64,000 nt of DNA from Triops longicaudatus. Its lineage: Eukaryota; Arthropoda; Branchiopoda; Notostraca; Triopsidae. This document shows positions 27,761 to 42,000 of this stretch, piece after piece. Position 1 is the stretch's first letter. Every line of letters begins with the position of its first letter. The notes beneath the pieces were generated by a model. It was not told where the DNA came from. It searched no databases and saw only the letters and a list, made by a program, of their open reading frames with translations. The DNA lies in the NCBI GenBank assembly GCA_022885665.1, contig JAGQDJ010000260.1:372001-436000 (forward strand), given 5' to 3'. The translations under genes and the position numbers were made by a program.

Positions 27761-29198
27761 TTACAATTCCTTAGTGGGGACGCCGCAATCGTGGGCGACG
27801 AAGTTCCGAATCTCCTCATTGACAGCTGCTGGGCGATCTTGTTGCACCCAGTGCGAAGCGCCCGGGACCAAACGGATTTTGCCCTGTCGCAAATATTGTA
27901 ATGACGTGGGCGCCATGGCGACGTCCAGGTAGATGTCCCCTGTCCCCCAGATGATTAAAGTTGGGACGGTAATTTTATGCGTAATGGGAGGCCCCGTGCT
28001 CACCAAGTTACGGTAATAGTTAATAGGTCCGGTCAAAGCACCTGCTCACATAAACGTCAAACTCGTTATGCGCTTCGCTCTCTTATCTAGGCTTTGAAAA
28101 AGGGGATTACTTCGGTTTCCTGAGTACAGCTGTAGGTAGAAATCAGTGTCAGTTTTGGTAATAGCCGAATCCGGGGCATGGCGATGGAACAAGAACCGGA
28201 ACAAGGCTAAATCACATAGACTGAGGTACAGCTCTGGGATGGCAGGCAGCTGATAGAAAAGCATGTACCTAAACGTTACGAATTAGTGTTCTATTGCAAG
28301 TTAGCTTTGTTTTCTAGGCTGGCTCCTGAGTCAATGTACGATTTATAGCGTTTCTGGAGTGTTTACCAAGAGCGAAGCCACTGCTTGGGCGTTTTTGCCG
28401 CGACTTGCATAAAAGCAGCAGGATGCGGGCAATTTAAGACGACAAACTTTTCGACCAAGTTCGGGTAATGTGTCACCAGATTCCAACCGATAGCGCCACC
28501 CCAATCGTGACCCAGCAAAATACATCTTTCACGGCCGAGTTTTTCTAAGATTTGTCGGACGTCCTCCATCAAAGTATCCAACTCATAGTTTTCTTTGTCC
28601 AGCGGGGCATCCGACTTGCCGTAACCCCGGAGGTCGACAGCTACCACCCTTTTTTCGCGATTCACAGGAGATTGGGTTACGCCAATGTGTCGGTGACCAG
28701 TATCAAAACAGTTTTTACCAGTGGGTGGAGGAAAATTCCGAGAGCTGATGTCGCCAAGAGTACCAGAACTCGGGAAACCCGTGTAAACAGAGCATCAAAG
28801 GATTCTGTCGACTCCCGGCTTCCACATAATGAATATTAATGTCCTAAATGGGGCGAGATTCGTGGTTACGATATGAGGCACGCTGGTAATAAATCCAAAC
28901 AGTGATTTACGTTTAATTCCAGGAACCCGTGCCGGTAGAGATTTTCCAAATACGCGCCTTTAGACTCAAGACGCTTGGGGCGACTTTTAAAGCTCGTGAA
29001 GAGCCGGACTTTTTGCGTGGCCCAAAACACCAACAGCGGCGGAGTGATAATGACTGTCAGACACACAGCCATACATTGAAGCAAAGTCGACACCAAGCCT
29101 TCCACGAACACATCTGCCAAGGAGACAAGAAAGTAGGAAAAACCTTAGCAATTAGAGCCGTTGATATTAGCCAAGCTACACTCACTTCGCCGAGCCAT
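27761..29198 (-). CDS. EPHX4-like: epoxide hydrolase 4-like alpha/beta hydrolase, complete
   Basis: Six exons join in phase: 29198-29186, 29113-28911, 28843-28719, 28648-28367, 28268-28111 and 28041-27761, giving 353 residues (human EPHX4 is about 360). The first coding exon has 13 bases (MARR plus one base), and human EPHX4 also starts MAR. A membrane anchor lies at about residues 8-35. Family motifs in order are HGFPEFWYSWR (oxyanion loop), DLRGYG, GHDWGG with the aspartate nucleophile, HYPNLVEKF, GPINYYRN, WGTGD with the acid, and GASHWVQQD with the catalytic histidine. The triad is intact, so it is probably an active membrane-bound hydrolase that opens lipid epoxides. The exact substrate cannot be read from sequence. 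The acceptor at 28648 has a weak pyrimidine tract, but the protein alignment across it is gap-free. Confidence 0.9.
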
Positions 29199-32172
29199 TT
29201 ATCTTTTTGACAAGAGTTTATTTGAGCTCCCCCGGACGCGAAAAACAAGAGCAAATGACAGCGTTCGGGAGCTCCCGAGATCGATTCTGACTTAAAACCT
29301 CATAGTACAGGCATATTTGTACCGCAAGTTCTGAGGTGGAGCAAAGTGCGGTTCGCTCCTTATCAAAATTGGGCTAGTGTCAGATTACAGACAGTTTTGG
29401 GCGTTTACTCACGTTAAAATTACTCAATTTTCACAAGATTTGGGTAACACAAATGGGACTTTGAGCAAATAGTCACCTGACGCTTTGACGCTTGTAAGAC
29501 CGATTCGCAGAATTCGAGACGGAATACTGAAGAATTTTCGCCTTTTTAGCGACTGACGGCGCTAAAGTTTTTTTTTTTTTTTTTTCGTTATCAAACGCAA
29601 ACTTCCTTTCCGGACATCTGAGGACACGTAAACGATGTGATAAACACGGCAACAACCGCTTTTGTGTGTATTTTGTCTCCTAAGACTAGGAAAGGGCATC
29701 TGAATCACGAGTTATGATCCTTTAATCATGAATTATTGCCCAGGAACGAAATTTGTCTTGCTTGTGCCAGTCCAAGAGACGTAGCAAATCGTTTTGTTAT
29801 GTCTTATAGGTGTTTTGCATTTTGATTTATAATCCTGGGGTTAACACTGATGTGCTAATGAGTCAATTGTAGCCAGGTGCTAAAATGCTCGGGCGTGAAA
29901 GATAATTTTCCGTAATTATGTCCCGAATACGCTCTACGAGGATATATTGCACACACATTGGCTAAATGCTGTATCCTTTTGCTACAATAATTGCGAATAA
30001 GCTGAATAATTTAGGAGCTAGTTTGCTTGTGCTTGGTTTTACGAAGTCGTTGAAAAAGAAAACAAGAATTCAAAACAGAAACCGTAAATCTTAGGGTATA
30101 GCTTTTATGGGTTAACTCTTAACGACTTTTTTGTGGAATTTATGAAACAGATCTTTAACAGCCGGGAGACTTAAATTAGAGAAATTATGACTTAAATGCA
30201 TTAATTTGATTCAAATGTGCAAAACTAAATAGACTATAGTCAACCATTTAAGTGATTGACCTTTAAAATTAATTTTCGTTAACTGAAACGCGGCGTTACC
30301 CCTTGAACGTTTGACTAGGCAACCTGTCAAAAGAATGTCCGAGCGGTAGTTGCTGTAGAAAGTAGCCATTACACTAGATATACGGTCATTGCATTCGTAT
30401 TGCGTAGTGGGCAGCATGAGAGTGTCATTAGAAATAATGATTTACGAGCTTTCACTTGCAAGAAGCTAGGACATGGTAACAGTTTGTGCCGTTAGTTATG
30501 TGACCCTCAGCAATGGCTACGGAAGTGAAGAAATTGCACTTATGAGTGCGGAATGCGCCACAGTAAATTACTGCAAAATCTTGCTTCAAGCACTAAAACA
30601 GAAATGGGACGGACAAGTGGCGGTCACATCGTTTCAAAACTAAGAAATTCTTAGCAAGACTTACCGATCCATTTCCTAATATCGAAGGTGTATCATACGC
30701 TTAATAGTGACCACACGTCCCTTTTTCGCTATTTTCTGAGCCTTTATGTTATATGTCGCCTTTGACCTGTTTAGCGAGATAAAAGAATTATATGATAAAT
30801 TACAAAGTTTTAAGACTCGCTAGCTCGAAATTTGCTTGTCTTACTTTTCATATCTTCAAAGTTTCCATAAAAACCAGCGATGTTCATTAGATATTATGGC
30901 AAAAGGAAAAACTCTGCATTTATGTGAAGTTTAATAGAGGGCAGCAATTCGTTCATTTTCTCTGCTCGTTTGTTTCGTTTATTAGCCGTTCTTAGCAGAA
31001 ATTTAAAAGCGAATTGCTCTTCTGTTCGGAATTTCAAAAAGTGCAAATGCATTCTTTGTGTACTGAAGTAACTGCCCTCTGGTGCTCTGTTTTCTAACTC
31101 AATGAACGACTTAGCTTGGCGTGTTGTTCGTTTCTTGCCCGTTAGATGGCACAGTTGCGACTTTAAGCAGACCAACAACAACAACAGTTGTTCGCTCCAA
31201 TGAATGATTGTCAGATGGCACCATCGTAGCGAACGAGTGCACCCTGAAACTCTGTTGAGGTTATCCAACTTATTTAAAGGTTACCCAAGTGTCACGTATT
31301 CAAATATAGTCGTTCACGAAGACACAAATTTTAAGTACTCCACACGTGCCGTGAATCAAAAGGTCTTGTTTAAAGAACATCATAAATTATTTTTACACGC
31401 TATTGAAAGATGATGTTCGGATACAGAAGACACATAAATTATTGGGAAGGTCCTGACTTATTAAGAAATCACTGTAGTGGTTCCCAGGGTTCGCGTTTTC
31501 ATTTCTCCACCTTCGTTACGCCACTGGTGGGGCGTGTAACAAAAAAGTACCTCTCTTTAGTTCGCGTTTTTTATCCCTGTAATCCTAACTAAAAGTAATC
31601 TTTCTTTGGCATGTATTAAACTCTTCAGCGCACTGTACAATTAGCTGCCTGCGTCCTTTTCACAATTACAGCTGCGATTATGCTGGCATTGAAGGTGTTT
31701 TTATTCAAAGTTTAAATTCTTCTACTTTCCCCGCCATGCTTAAGCGATGAAGGTTAAGGTTGATGTATTTGCCTACAGATGGCGAGTAGGTCTGTAAGTG
31801 ACGAACAATTCACCCGGGTTTTTTAATTTGTAAACGGCAACTCCTCCCATCCAAGCTGCCGCTACGGATTTGTTATGCACGCTTGGCTCTGCGCGCTCGC
31901 AAGAGAGAAAAGTTCCAACTCTGGAGGAACGGGGAAAATGCCTCGAGCAGGAAGGTATGCGCTGTAGTTGAAGTTGGTCGGACCGACATCGGAGGATAAC
32001 AAGGCCATTCGTGAGAGAGCTCCAAAGGCAGGTGAGAGAGCCATGAAGCAGTGGTCTCGCAGTGCTTTCTGCCCAGACTGTATAAACAATGTTTTTGATT
32101 TGTTTAACCGTGTGCTATTTTCTCCGCCAGTGTGATTAACTTTCCAAAGGATAAATTTTACGTGCAAGAAAA
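29199..32172. other. intergenic region between divergent EPHX4-like and CELSR genes
   Basis: The two genes diverge, so this 3 kb holds both promoters. I saw no clear TATA box and no coding signal. The open frame on the minus strand at 32167-31862 resembles nothing known and overlaps the expected CELSR 5' UTR. A run of 18 T lies at 29568-29585. Confidence 0.5.
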
Positions 32173-35100
32173 ATGGCTTTCCGAACTGCAGTGCAAGTAC
32201 TTTTCATATTATCCCATTTTATCGGGCCTGGAAGAAGCATATTTCACGTGTTGGTCAGTGACTCAACGCCGGGAGGCACAATAGTGGCATCCAGTCAATT
32301 GGAACACTTGCCTGGAAGTGACACCTTACACTGGGAATACATGTGGGATTCAAGGAGTAGATTTGTATCAGAAGATAAGCCCAACTCCAATGATGTGGAC
32401 CGCTGGTTCCACGTATCTCGCCAAAATGGCTCACTCATGCTCAAACATTCCTTCACCTTACGTTGTACAAAACCTCATCGTCTTTTTCGTTCCCACGTTC
32501 TCGCCGTCGCCAGCAAAGGTGACTTCACCGGGATGCAGATGCGAGTTTGGATCCCGTGGACTATTGTTTTAGCTAACGATCGTTGGAGGCCAACACGGGC
32601 GGATCCATGGGAATCGCTGCTTGCAACGACCCGGATCCCGCCTTTGCGTATCCTAGTGACGGTGCCTTTTGAGGAGGTTACCGATACCTTAATCTATAAC
32701 GAGTTTTGCTATCAAGCCAGCGAACAGGTGCTGCATCTCAGTTCCTATGTGCCGCATTGGATTGTACAGCGCTGCGGACCAGACGTGAGATGGACATGGC
32801 ATCTGCGTACGCTCGCTTTCAACCTTCGCATTGAACCCCAGGGCCAAGATCTCATTTCGCCTATCGCTCAATGCTTCCCTGGGACGCGATGGAGCGTTGC
32901 TTTAGCCTTGCAGGTGAAATGCCCTAGGGGGTCGCTGCTTCCTTCCCAGGAACCGTCCCTCAGGAGCAAAAAACACCGAGAAGAGGTTTCAGATGGAGAG
33001 ACCAAAGAATTCCAGTTACCCGTCTCGGTGACGATTCGCAGGCCAGGGGCTTTTGGCGAAGACGCGAGCGAAGATAATGAGTTAACGAGCCTTGAGTGGG
33101 AAACGCTAAATTTGGTAGAAGAAGAAGAAACGACGAAAGAAGCTGGCGCGAATCGACGCCGCCGAGCTGCCACCTCCAAACCGAGCTTATATTTTGACCA
33201 ACCTCTCTATGTAGCTACCGTGCCCGAGGAGCGTGAGAAAGGGCTGGCAGTAGCTACCATCAATGTTCACGAGACTGACCCAGCTTCCGGGCCCGTCACC
33301 TATACCATGACAGCAGTCTTGGACGCCCGTTCCCAGAAACTGTTTAACTTGGACGAAAAAAGCGGCCAAGTCACCACCGCGTCGCGTTTGGATCGCGAAG
33401 CTGTCGATGTGCATTATTTTCGCATCACAGCCATGGATTCGGGCTTCCCGCCCAAAAGCGCTACGACGACCTTGCAGATCAACGTCGAAGACGCCAACGA
33501 CCATCCGCCGGTTTTTGAGAAAGACCTGTATGAAACGACGGTTAAAGAGTCGTTGTCGATCGGGTCAACCGTTTTTACGGTGCGGGCCACCGATTCCGAC
33601 GCCGGAGTCAATGCCGAGATCCATTACAGCATTCTCAACCCGTTTGGCGCCAATGAGGCGTTCCGTATTGATCCCCGCACAGGAATCATTACCTCGCGTT
33701 TGGCTCTGGATCGCGAAACGACCTATACGTACAACTTAACTATCCAAGCAGCGGACCAAGGACTGGTTACCGAGCGCCAAACCGCCACCACTCAGCTCAT
33801 TTTGCATATCGGTGATGAAAACGATAATTACCCCCAGTTTAGCGAACGGACTTACTCAGTTGAAGTGCCGGAAAATGTAAATTGGGCTGCCAATCCTGTC
33901 ATCGCCAAAATTAGGTATTAACGCGTTACATCATTAGCATTTCGTAAAATCCTGTTTTCGTAACGATCACTCACGACAACTACGGCATTCAGCTAAGTTT
34001 GTTGCAGTTGGAAAGTTTTTTAATGTAATTAACATTAATTATAGGAACATTTGAGATAGGGAGTATTATATTGCTGTGCGAATCGTAAATTGCTTTATGA
34101 ACAACTTTGGTTGAAACCTGGAGAACAAGATAATTGGCACTGATTACATACTACTGTTTGTAACTAACTTGTTTATGGTACTTTAGTTTCTTTATGATTA
34201 TATTATAGACCTGAAATCTCGCATACGATACATTCTGGAAAGTTGCACCACGGTGTATTACTCGTATCCCAGGTTTCGTTGAAATCTCTTATTAATGAAA
34301 CATGAAAGTAAAAGTAACAAGCAGGCTTCGTTGCTTCCGTGCTTGTTTTTAGCAAGGGAACACCGATTGGCTCTTATTGGATTTCCAAATTGACTCGATC
34401 GTGCCAGCTCCATAAATGTTGTAAGCTACGGTCTGTAGAACACTAGGGAAAAGCTTTTGCGCTAGTCCCGAAGGAGTTCAAAAGAGTAATTTGTAAAGCT
34501 GGCGGAAGTCAAGGAAATTTAGACAAAGCTAATCCAATAAATTTGCTCGTCTCCCATCGGCTTTGCACTACATTTTGTAGTCAACATTCTTCTTTTTAAA
34601 AGGTTGCAAATCAACGTCTAAAGCTTACTTCTAAATGCTTTTTACTTCTAAATTTCTTTACTCTTATTAACTTGTAGTTGGCTTAGGGCATTGACTCAGT
34701 AAGTTGTACTGTTATGTGGATATAAAGATTGTGTATTTGCACAGCATGGAGCGAATATTGGGTCGACCGTATTAGATGAGTCATGCTCCCAGGTTGCAAC
34801 AACAGGAGCTAAAGGTTGAGCGATATTCGCATTAGGGACTGGATATTTTTCTGTGAATAAAACGTTGCATGCGTGTGTTTCATTGTTACTTTTCTGTAGA
34901 GCGACGGATGCGGATGCAGGCGCCAACGCGGCGCTTCGCTACTCCTTGATTGGCGGCAACACGCAAGGCCACTTTGTCATCGATAGTTTGTCCGGAGACG
35001 TGTCTGTAGTGCAGCCTTTAGATTACGAAGCCATCCGCAGCTATCGATTGGTGGTCCGGGCCCAAGGTAAAAAAGAAAAAAAAAAAATGTTTACTTGCAA

Positions 35101-38018
35101 ATGAATGTAAACGAAGGGAATCATGAAAGATGACATCACTTGCTGATGTTGTGCGTGTTTGTGGGCAAATCTTTCGCCCGTCATTAATAATCCCTTTTAC
35201 GTTGTTTATTTGTTCTTATTAACGTTCTTTTCCTGCTTTGCGTCTTGTTTTCTTTGTTGGCTAGACGGTGGGAATCCGAGTCGCTCCAACACAACGCAGT
35301 TATTAGTGAACGTGAAAGACGTTAATGACAATGCGCCGCGCTTTTACACCACATTATTCCAAGAATCGGTCGTAGAAAATGTGCCTGTGGGTCACAGTAT
35401 CGTGCGTGTGCAAGCGTATGATGCTGACGATGGTCCCAACGCTGCTCTCACCTACCGGATCCAGAAAAGCGCCTCTGAAAATTTGCCATTCAGCGTCGAT
35501 GCGGATACTGGTTGGGTCGTGACGGTGCGCGATTTGGATCGCGAAGAAAACCATCACTACGAGTTTGAAGTTTTAGCAGTGGATCACGGGGACTCGCCCA
35601 AAACTGCCTCGGCAACGGTCATTTTGCATATTCAGGACTTGAACGACAACGACCCTGTTTTCGACCCCAAAATTTACGAGGCTGTCATCGGCGAAGACGC
35701 GACCCCTGGCACCCCGGTGCTCACAGTCACTGCGACGGACAAAGATGAGAATCCGCGCTTGCAGTACACCTTGACGGGGGGCAATACCCGCGGGCGATTC
35801 TCCCTGACGTCGCAAAATGGTCAAGGGCTATTGTCCGTGGCCCAGCCGCTAGATTACAAACAAGAAAAACGGTTCGTCCTCACCGTTACGGCCACCGATT
35901 CCGGTGGCCGGTCGGACACAGCCACGGTGTACGTTAATATCTCGGATGCCAATACGTTCTCACCGTATTTCGAAAACGCGCCGTACTCGGCCAGTGTGTT
36001 CGAAGACGCGCCGGTAGGGACCACCGTGCTGATTGTGAGTGCGAGCGATGGAGATGTGGGCGATAACGCACGGATTATCTACTCCCTGTCGGGCGATGCT
36101 GTACCCGAGTTTACTATCAACCCGCAAACAGGGGCAATTACTACCTTGAAGCCTCTGGATCGCGAAAAAGTGAGCGGATATCTGCTAACGATCACCGCGC
36201 AGGACAATGGACACCCACCCTTGAGTGATACCACGGATGTAGAGATCACCGTGGCCGATATCAACGATAACGCGCCCGTGTTTCAGCAAAGTCACGGCTA
36301 CCAAGGGTCCGTCATTGAGGACGCGCCCTTAGGCACCAGCGTGGTGCAAATCCACGCCACGGACGCGGACCAAGGCTTAAACAGCCGTATTCGCTACGTG
36401 CTTGACTCCCCGGATCTGTCATTCAGCGTAGATTCCATATCAGGCATTGTGCGTACCAACAAGCTACTGGATCGCGAAAGCGTTGCCAAATACGAACTGA
36501 CCGCCTGGGCAGTGGACCGGGGTTCGCCTGAGCTGTCAACCTCAGTGCCGGTGACGATTTTGATTGAAGACATCAATGACTCGCCGCCCAGTTTTGACAC
36601 GGATAAGATCAAGCTTTTTATACAAGAAAACTCACCCATCGGGTCTCACGTGGGGGACATCAGCGCTCACGATCCGGACGAAGGCGCCAATGCCGTAATC
36701 CAGTATTCAATCATCGGTGGTCAAGATGCCGACGCGTTCACTTTAGTGCCGCGGCCGGACATTGCCAAAGCCGAGTTGCTCACCCGCATCGAACTCGACT
36801 ACGAATCCCCGCGTAAACGGTTCGAGTTGCTTATCCGAGCCGCCTCGCCGCCTTTGCGTACCGATATTCCTGTGGAAGTTTATATCCTGGATGTCAACGA
36901 CAATGCTCCAGTGCTACAAGACTTTCGCATCGTGTTTAACAACTTCGCTAATCACTTCCCCGTGGGCCCTATCGGGCGCGTTCCCGTCTTCGATGCCGAC
37001 GTTACTGACCAGGTAAGGAGTTATCGGTTTTCGATCCAATTAGGAAAGAACGCACCCCTTTTGTCGATCTTTATTCCCAGGCGCCAAGATACCCTACGCT
37101 CGGCGATTAAGGTGCTTTTCTTACCGGTTTTAGCCCCTTGAACCTAACCCTGTTATTCACCCCCTTGGCAGCGAGTGCACGTGTGCCTTTTTGATAATTC
37201 ATACCTGGGCTCCAAACCCTCCCGTAGGGTGAACCAGTGTCATGCAAAAGTATTGATCCGTACGCGCGGAACTCTTGTTTTCCGCTTCAAAAGCTTCTTC
37301 CCTACGCGCCCTTCAGCAGCTTCTTTTGTTTCAATCTCCAAAGCCAGTTTTCACCAACGGTTCTTTGTTGTTTTTTTTTTAAAAAAAAAAGAAAAAAAAA
37401 GTAGCTGGAACGCTGTAAGAACGAACTTTGTAACCCCTCACGCCCGAGGCCCCTTCCACTCCATTAAAAGCCTTAACCCTTGAATTACAGTAAGAGTATG
37501 GAAGAGGGTGAGAGTCAAGGGAAAAAATGCATCTGCGGGCGGTGTCTGACTTGGTTATGGACTTGAAACGAGGTGGCAAGCCCGGGAAGTTAAAGGAGCA
37601 TGGAAACCAAGAGTGACTAATAGTACCCATTGATTAAATTACTCATCCATCGTGGCTGTCTTATGTTATGTTCTTCCCCCTTCCCCCACGCCCCTCTACT
37701 TTGCTTTCTGGCTTCCTTACGAGGGGCTTATTCATGTTCCAAGCTGAGTGCTGGAGGACTAAAAGAATAGTAACTATTCGTTGTTTCCTTTGGCTTTGTT
37801 GTGTCTGTGGGGGTGGAGGAGACAAGGGAGAAAAAATGGCATGTTTGTGCGTGTACTTAACGGGTAACGATACTATTCATTGTAGTTGCATTATCGGATT
37901 CTCTCGGGGAACAATGCGCAGCTGTTGCACATTAATGAAACCAGCGGGAAAATCACTCTGTCACCCAGCCTTAATACCAACGTCCCTATGGCGGCAACAA
38001 TGGAAGTGGCCGTTACGG
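32173..38018 (+). other. CELSR part 1: leader, prodomain, nine cadherin repeats
   Basis: Exons 32173-33914, 34900-35066, 35265-37012 and 37886-38018. A hydrophobic leader opens the protein. A tetra-arginine (ANRRRRAAT, about residues 327-335) just before the first cadherin repeat is a good furin-type site. The repeats carry calcium motifs such as DREA, DxD and xDANDHPP, DENDNYP, DVNDNAP, DLNDNDP, DINDNAP, DINDSPP. The end of EC5 reads DANTFSP rather than DxNDNxP; known CELSR proteins have a similar DANTHRP there, so this is a family trait. EC3 is split by exon 2. EC9 crosses the 873-base intron between 37012 and 37886. The large first and third exons resemble the large cadherin exons of other CELSR genes. 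Confidence 0.9.
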
Positions 38019-38970
38019 GTGAGTGTACCTTTATTACCTCGAAGGTTACTTTTTCCTAAGTTTTTTTTTGTGTCTTATCTTGTTACGTCGGTCTTGAAGT
38101 GTTTTTCCAGAAGGAACTTAAAAACAGACTGTCCAATGGCAGCATTATTCTTTTCTTAGAAAATCTTTCCTTTTCAATATATAAGGAGGTATAGCTTCAG
38201 GAGGCTGAGATATGAAAATGGTGTTTTCCCTTTTCCAGAAGCTAGCGCGAGAGAGATGGAGAGAAAAAAGGGCTGAAATAATAGCAGGGAAGTGGCTTGG
38301 TTTGCATAAAGCTCGTGGGAAGTTATTATTGATGAGCTGAAAGGTTATAGGCCCAAGAATGGGTTAAGGGCTGTGAAGTCCCAACTGGAGTGCTGTTTGT
38401 AGGGTCGTTTTTATACCTGTGCCATGGAAGGTAATTTTGCATAAGACAAATGGAATGTCGATAGCTGTAAGTGAAGAAACTAGTCGTGTGTTTTCCCCAA
38501 TGGCACGGCGAAACGAGGCATTCGAGATTCGGGAGACGTGCCATGTAAGGAGGAAATTAAAAAAAGGTCCTGGTCCTTTCAGTTCTCCGTTTACTGTTTT
38601 ATTTGTCGATTTTTGCGCTCCTAGTGAACCGTAAGAACTTAAGGAATGACTACAGTGAGACGTCTGTTGCCTTTTTTTAGGATTTTCCACGTATCTATTA
38701 TGTGTAAGTTGCATTAGATGACTTTGGCCACAGAGATTCCAGCTTCTTTTCATAAAAATGCTGATGTTGGATGGACATTTTCTTTAAAATCTCGTACAAA
38801 AAAGTCAATCTTTTGTCATAACTTCACAGCCTTTTTTGGTGGCAATCATCTCTCGGAAGCTGTTTTTAATCTTAGCTATTAGTCTGCTTAAGAACTTGAA
38901 GCGTCACATCAGACATTTAAATATTGCTCATAACTCTGTTGAGAGCTTTAGCGCTCTACATTGTGCGTAC

Positions 38971-39001
<31 letters not shown>

Positions 39002-42000
39002 CGCCTCTCGCAAGACGAATAAATCTGAACGTTCATATGGGTTAAAAGCATCTTCTGACGACCTTTCATTCAACCCCGCTTGAACAATAGCTCGTATTGC
39101 ATGTCTTTGCAGCGGCAGGGAGTAATTAAGTCGCGGTCGGTTTTCTAAAAGAACACAATTAGTGTCGTGTTGGAGCTTGGGACGAGCTAAAACGGGTGTT
39201 TATCGGTTCAGTGGCACACAGTTTAGGCCAGGTAGAGACGTAATAATACCAGGCTCTTCTAATTTACTCTTCCTAACGTCTTCATTTGCATATCAAGCTA
39301 GAGCATTCTCACTCAAGTCTTCCAACTCACCAATCTCCGAACATTTTCACTACTGCATTTGCACTTTTCGCCCTGTTTAGGTAACAAAAGAAGGCGGTCT
39401 TCGTGCTTGTCTCTTCCTGAGAATTCAAATGTGTTCTCTTCTTGTTCCCCCAAAGCTTTCTTTCAGATTCAGAACGAAACGAAAAAAGACATGTCAGGCA
39501 TGTACATCGCTGGTGTGCATTGAACATTGTGTGAACTGGAAAACGATGCAGTTGGTATTCGTTTATGGCTCGGGTGCTTGCGAATTGAACTTGCGACCCC
39601 TTGTAGAGTTCTTTTGACGTGGGAAATGTTTCTGTGCCAGTAAATGGTAAGGACTACCCAGCAAGAACCGATTGCCAAAGGTTCATTCCTCTCACCTGAG
39701 AGATCAGACAAAAGATGGGGTGTGGTGGTGAGTAGTGTTGGGGTTGGCTGGCCCCTCCTGGCAAGGTGAGACCTCAAAACTACCAAGCTGATCTATTCAC
39801 CTAACGAAAAAAGAAGGAAAACGCTCTCGCCAAGACAAACAAGACTACTATGTAAAAACTTGCTTTCCTTTTTATATATAATTTCTTTTTTAACTTCAAG
39901 AAAGAAAAGTGGAAGGTTCCTCATCTTGGCAAGACTGGTAAAATTATCTTTCTGGCCAAGTCAGGACTCGTAAGTTGTAAGTTTTCCCCCTTTTAGACAA
40001 GCTTCATCTCGTTTTGCATGTTGTAACTTTGATTGGAATCAGATCAAGACATGGACGCAAGGAACCATTAACGAAGCTATCAAATAGAGATCGAGAAACA
40101 AGTTTCGACGCAAAAGGCTATTCCATGTAATAGCTTCCCGTGTCAATGAAAGCGCAGGGGGGTGAACCTCGAGGGTGACATATTATATGGCTATAACCCT
40201 CAACAAAAAGCTAGGGCGAATGTCCACTCCCCACCCCACGGCCCCTTTTCAGATTGATGGACTGTCTATCTTTATATAAATAGAGTTGATAGAGCGGACA
40301 ATTGACATGGTTGACAAGCCTATCAACTGGTACGGATCTGAAGCGAATGTACTTGAAATATGTTTTCCACCCCAGTGCGGCCCGTGATACCGTTGTTTGT
40401 TTCGCAGCGTCTCAAATTTCAACTTCTCAGGGGGCACTTTTTGCTTCCGTCATAAGTATTGATCTTTTTGCCAAGATGCTAGCCAACATCAGACCCTTCT
40501 CGGTGTGATTGTCGCCTATTAACGTCTGTATAGGGACGGGAATTACGACCAGCAAGGTACAATCAGCCTTTTTCACGCAGTTTTTCTGCGTGTGGAAAAA
40601 AAAGGAAGAGACCGGGAAGGCTCAACGAATACGGAATCCATTGCTCTATTGTAAGAGCTCTATTTAGACTCTTTTTTCTGGTTCCCACCTTTGGGCCATC
40701 TACAAAGCCACTTTGAGGAATGTAATACGAGCACTGGTCACGCGACGACTCAAAGCGAGAGAAAAGGGAATAAGTTGTTCCAAGAAATAGCGGGGGACCG
40801 GACATTTTTATATCTATTCACGGCTAGCAAAGGGGAAGTTATACATGGATACTGGGTACGAGGTATTGTATTGGAGTAATGGGTTTAGGCGAGCATGGGG
40901 TACTTGGGTTTACGAGTTTGACAATGTCTTGTCAATCAGAATTTGTATAAAGATTGTAATGTTGAATGAAAAGTAAAATTTCGTAATAACTTAGAGAAAA
41001 ACGAATTATTTCTGAAATAAAATTCCCAATGACGCTAAAATTAATTTTAAACGAGTAAAAAATAAATCAGGCAATATCTGGAAAAAAATGAAGTTATTAA
41101 AAATCTTGAAAAATTACTTTTCAAAACCTGACGATTGTCCAAAACGCTAGAAAAGTGACAATGAAATACTAAGTTCAAGAAAATCTTTAATTGGTTTTGT
41201 CATATGATTGCACGTGTAATTAATGGATTGTGTCAACGTGTAAACATGTTTTCATATGCGTAGCTCGTAAACGAGGAAATGATGAAGTCGACTGAGCTAT
41301 GTGCAGTCTTTTTTTTTACTCATTGAATCTTTGCCAAGTAGTGTATACATTTACCGTTACCAAAGGATGAGTGACTTGGCATAGGGGATTAGTTTTCATT
41401 TTGAACAACTCAACACTTGATGATGGTTTGGTTTTCGAAAGACCCTTTACTTTGCAACTCTAAAGAGGAAACTTTCCGTGATTTCCACTTTAGTTTTCAC
41501 AATGACTTCAAGGAACGCATTCCCTACGTAAGCCGGAGTATTGACTTTACAATCTTCCCTTTTAACGTTTAAAATTCTTTAGTATAGGCAAACAAAGCCA
41601 AAAGTTAGCCTTAGGACACGGGGCCTGAAAGGAACGTGTTTACCCAAGTTGTACGCGATTTATCAAAACTTATTGCGTCTAGGAACACCATTTGTGACAC
41701 GACAGCCATTTGGCTTTTTCGAGGACTTTCTGAAGGGGGGGTGGGGGGAAAGCTAAAGGAAGGGCGAAGATGCTGCTTGTGTATGTATAGTGCGTGCTGT
41801 GCGTTCTTGCCCAATCAATACAATTGTGTAGCGGATTCAAGTTACTCGGCACGCTTGGCACACGGGCGAGAAAAGTCGCCATGGCAACTCCCCCTTTCTC
41901 TGGTTAATGACACATGTTCGTGCATGGAAGACACCCTGAAACTTCCCAGGTTTCATTTTCTGGGGTACTTCATTCTTTTTTGGATGAAGAAATTGTTTTA

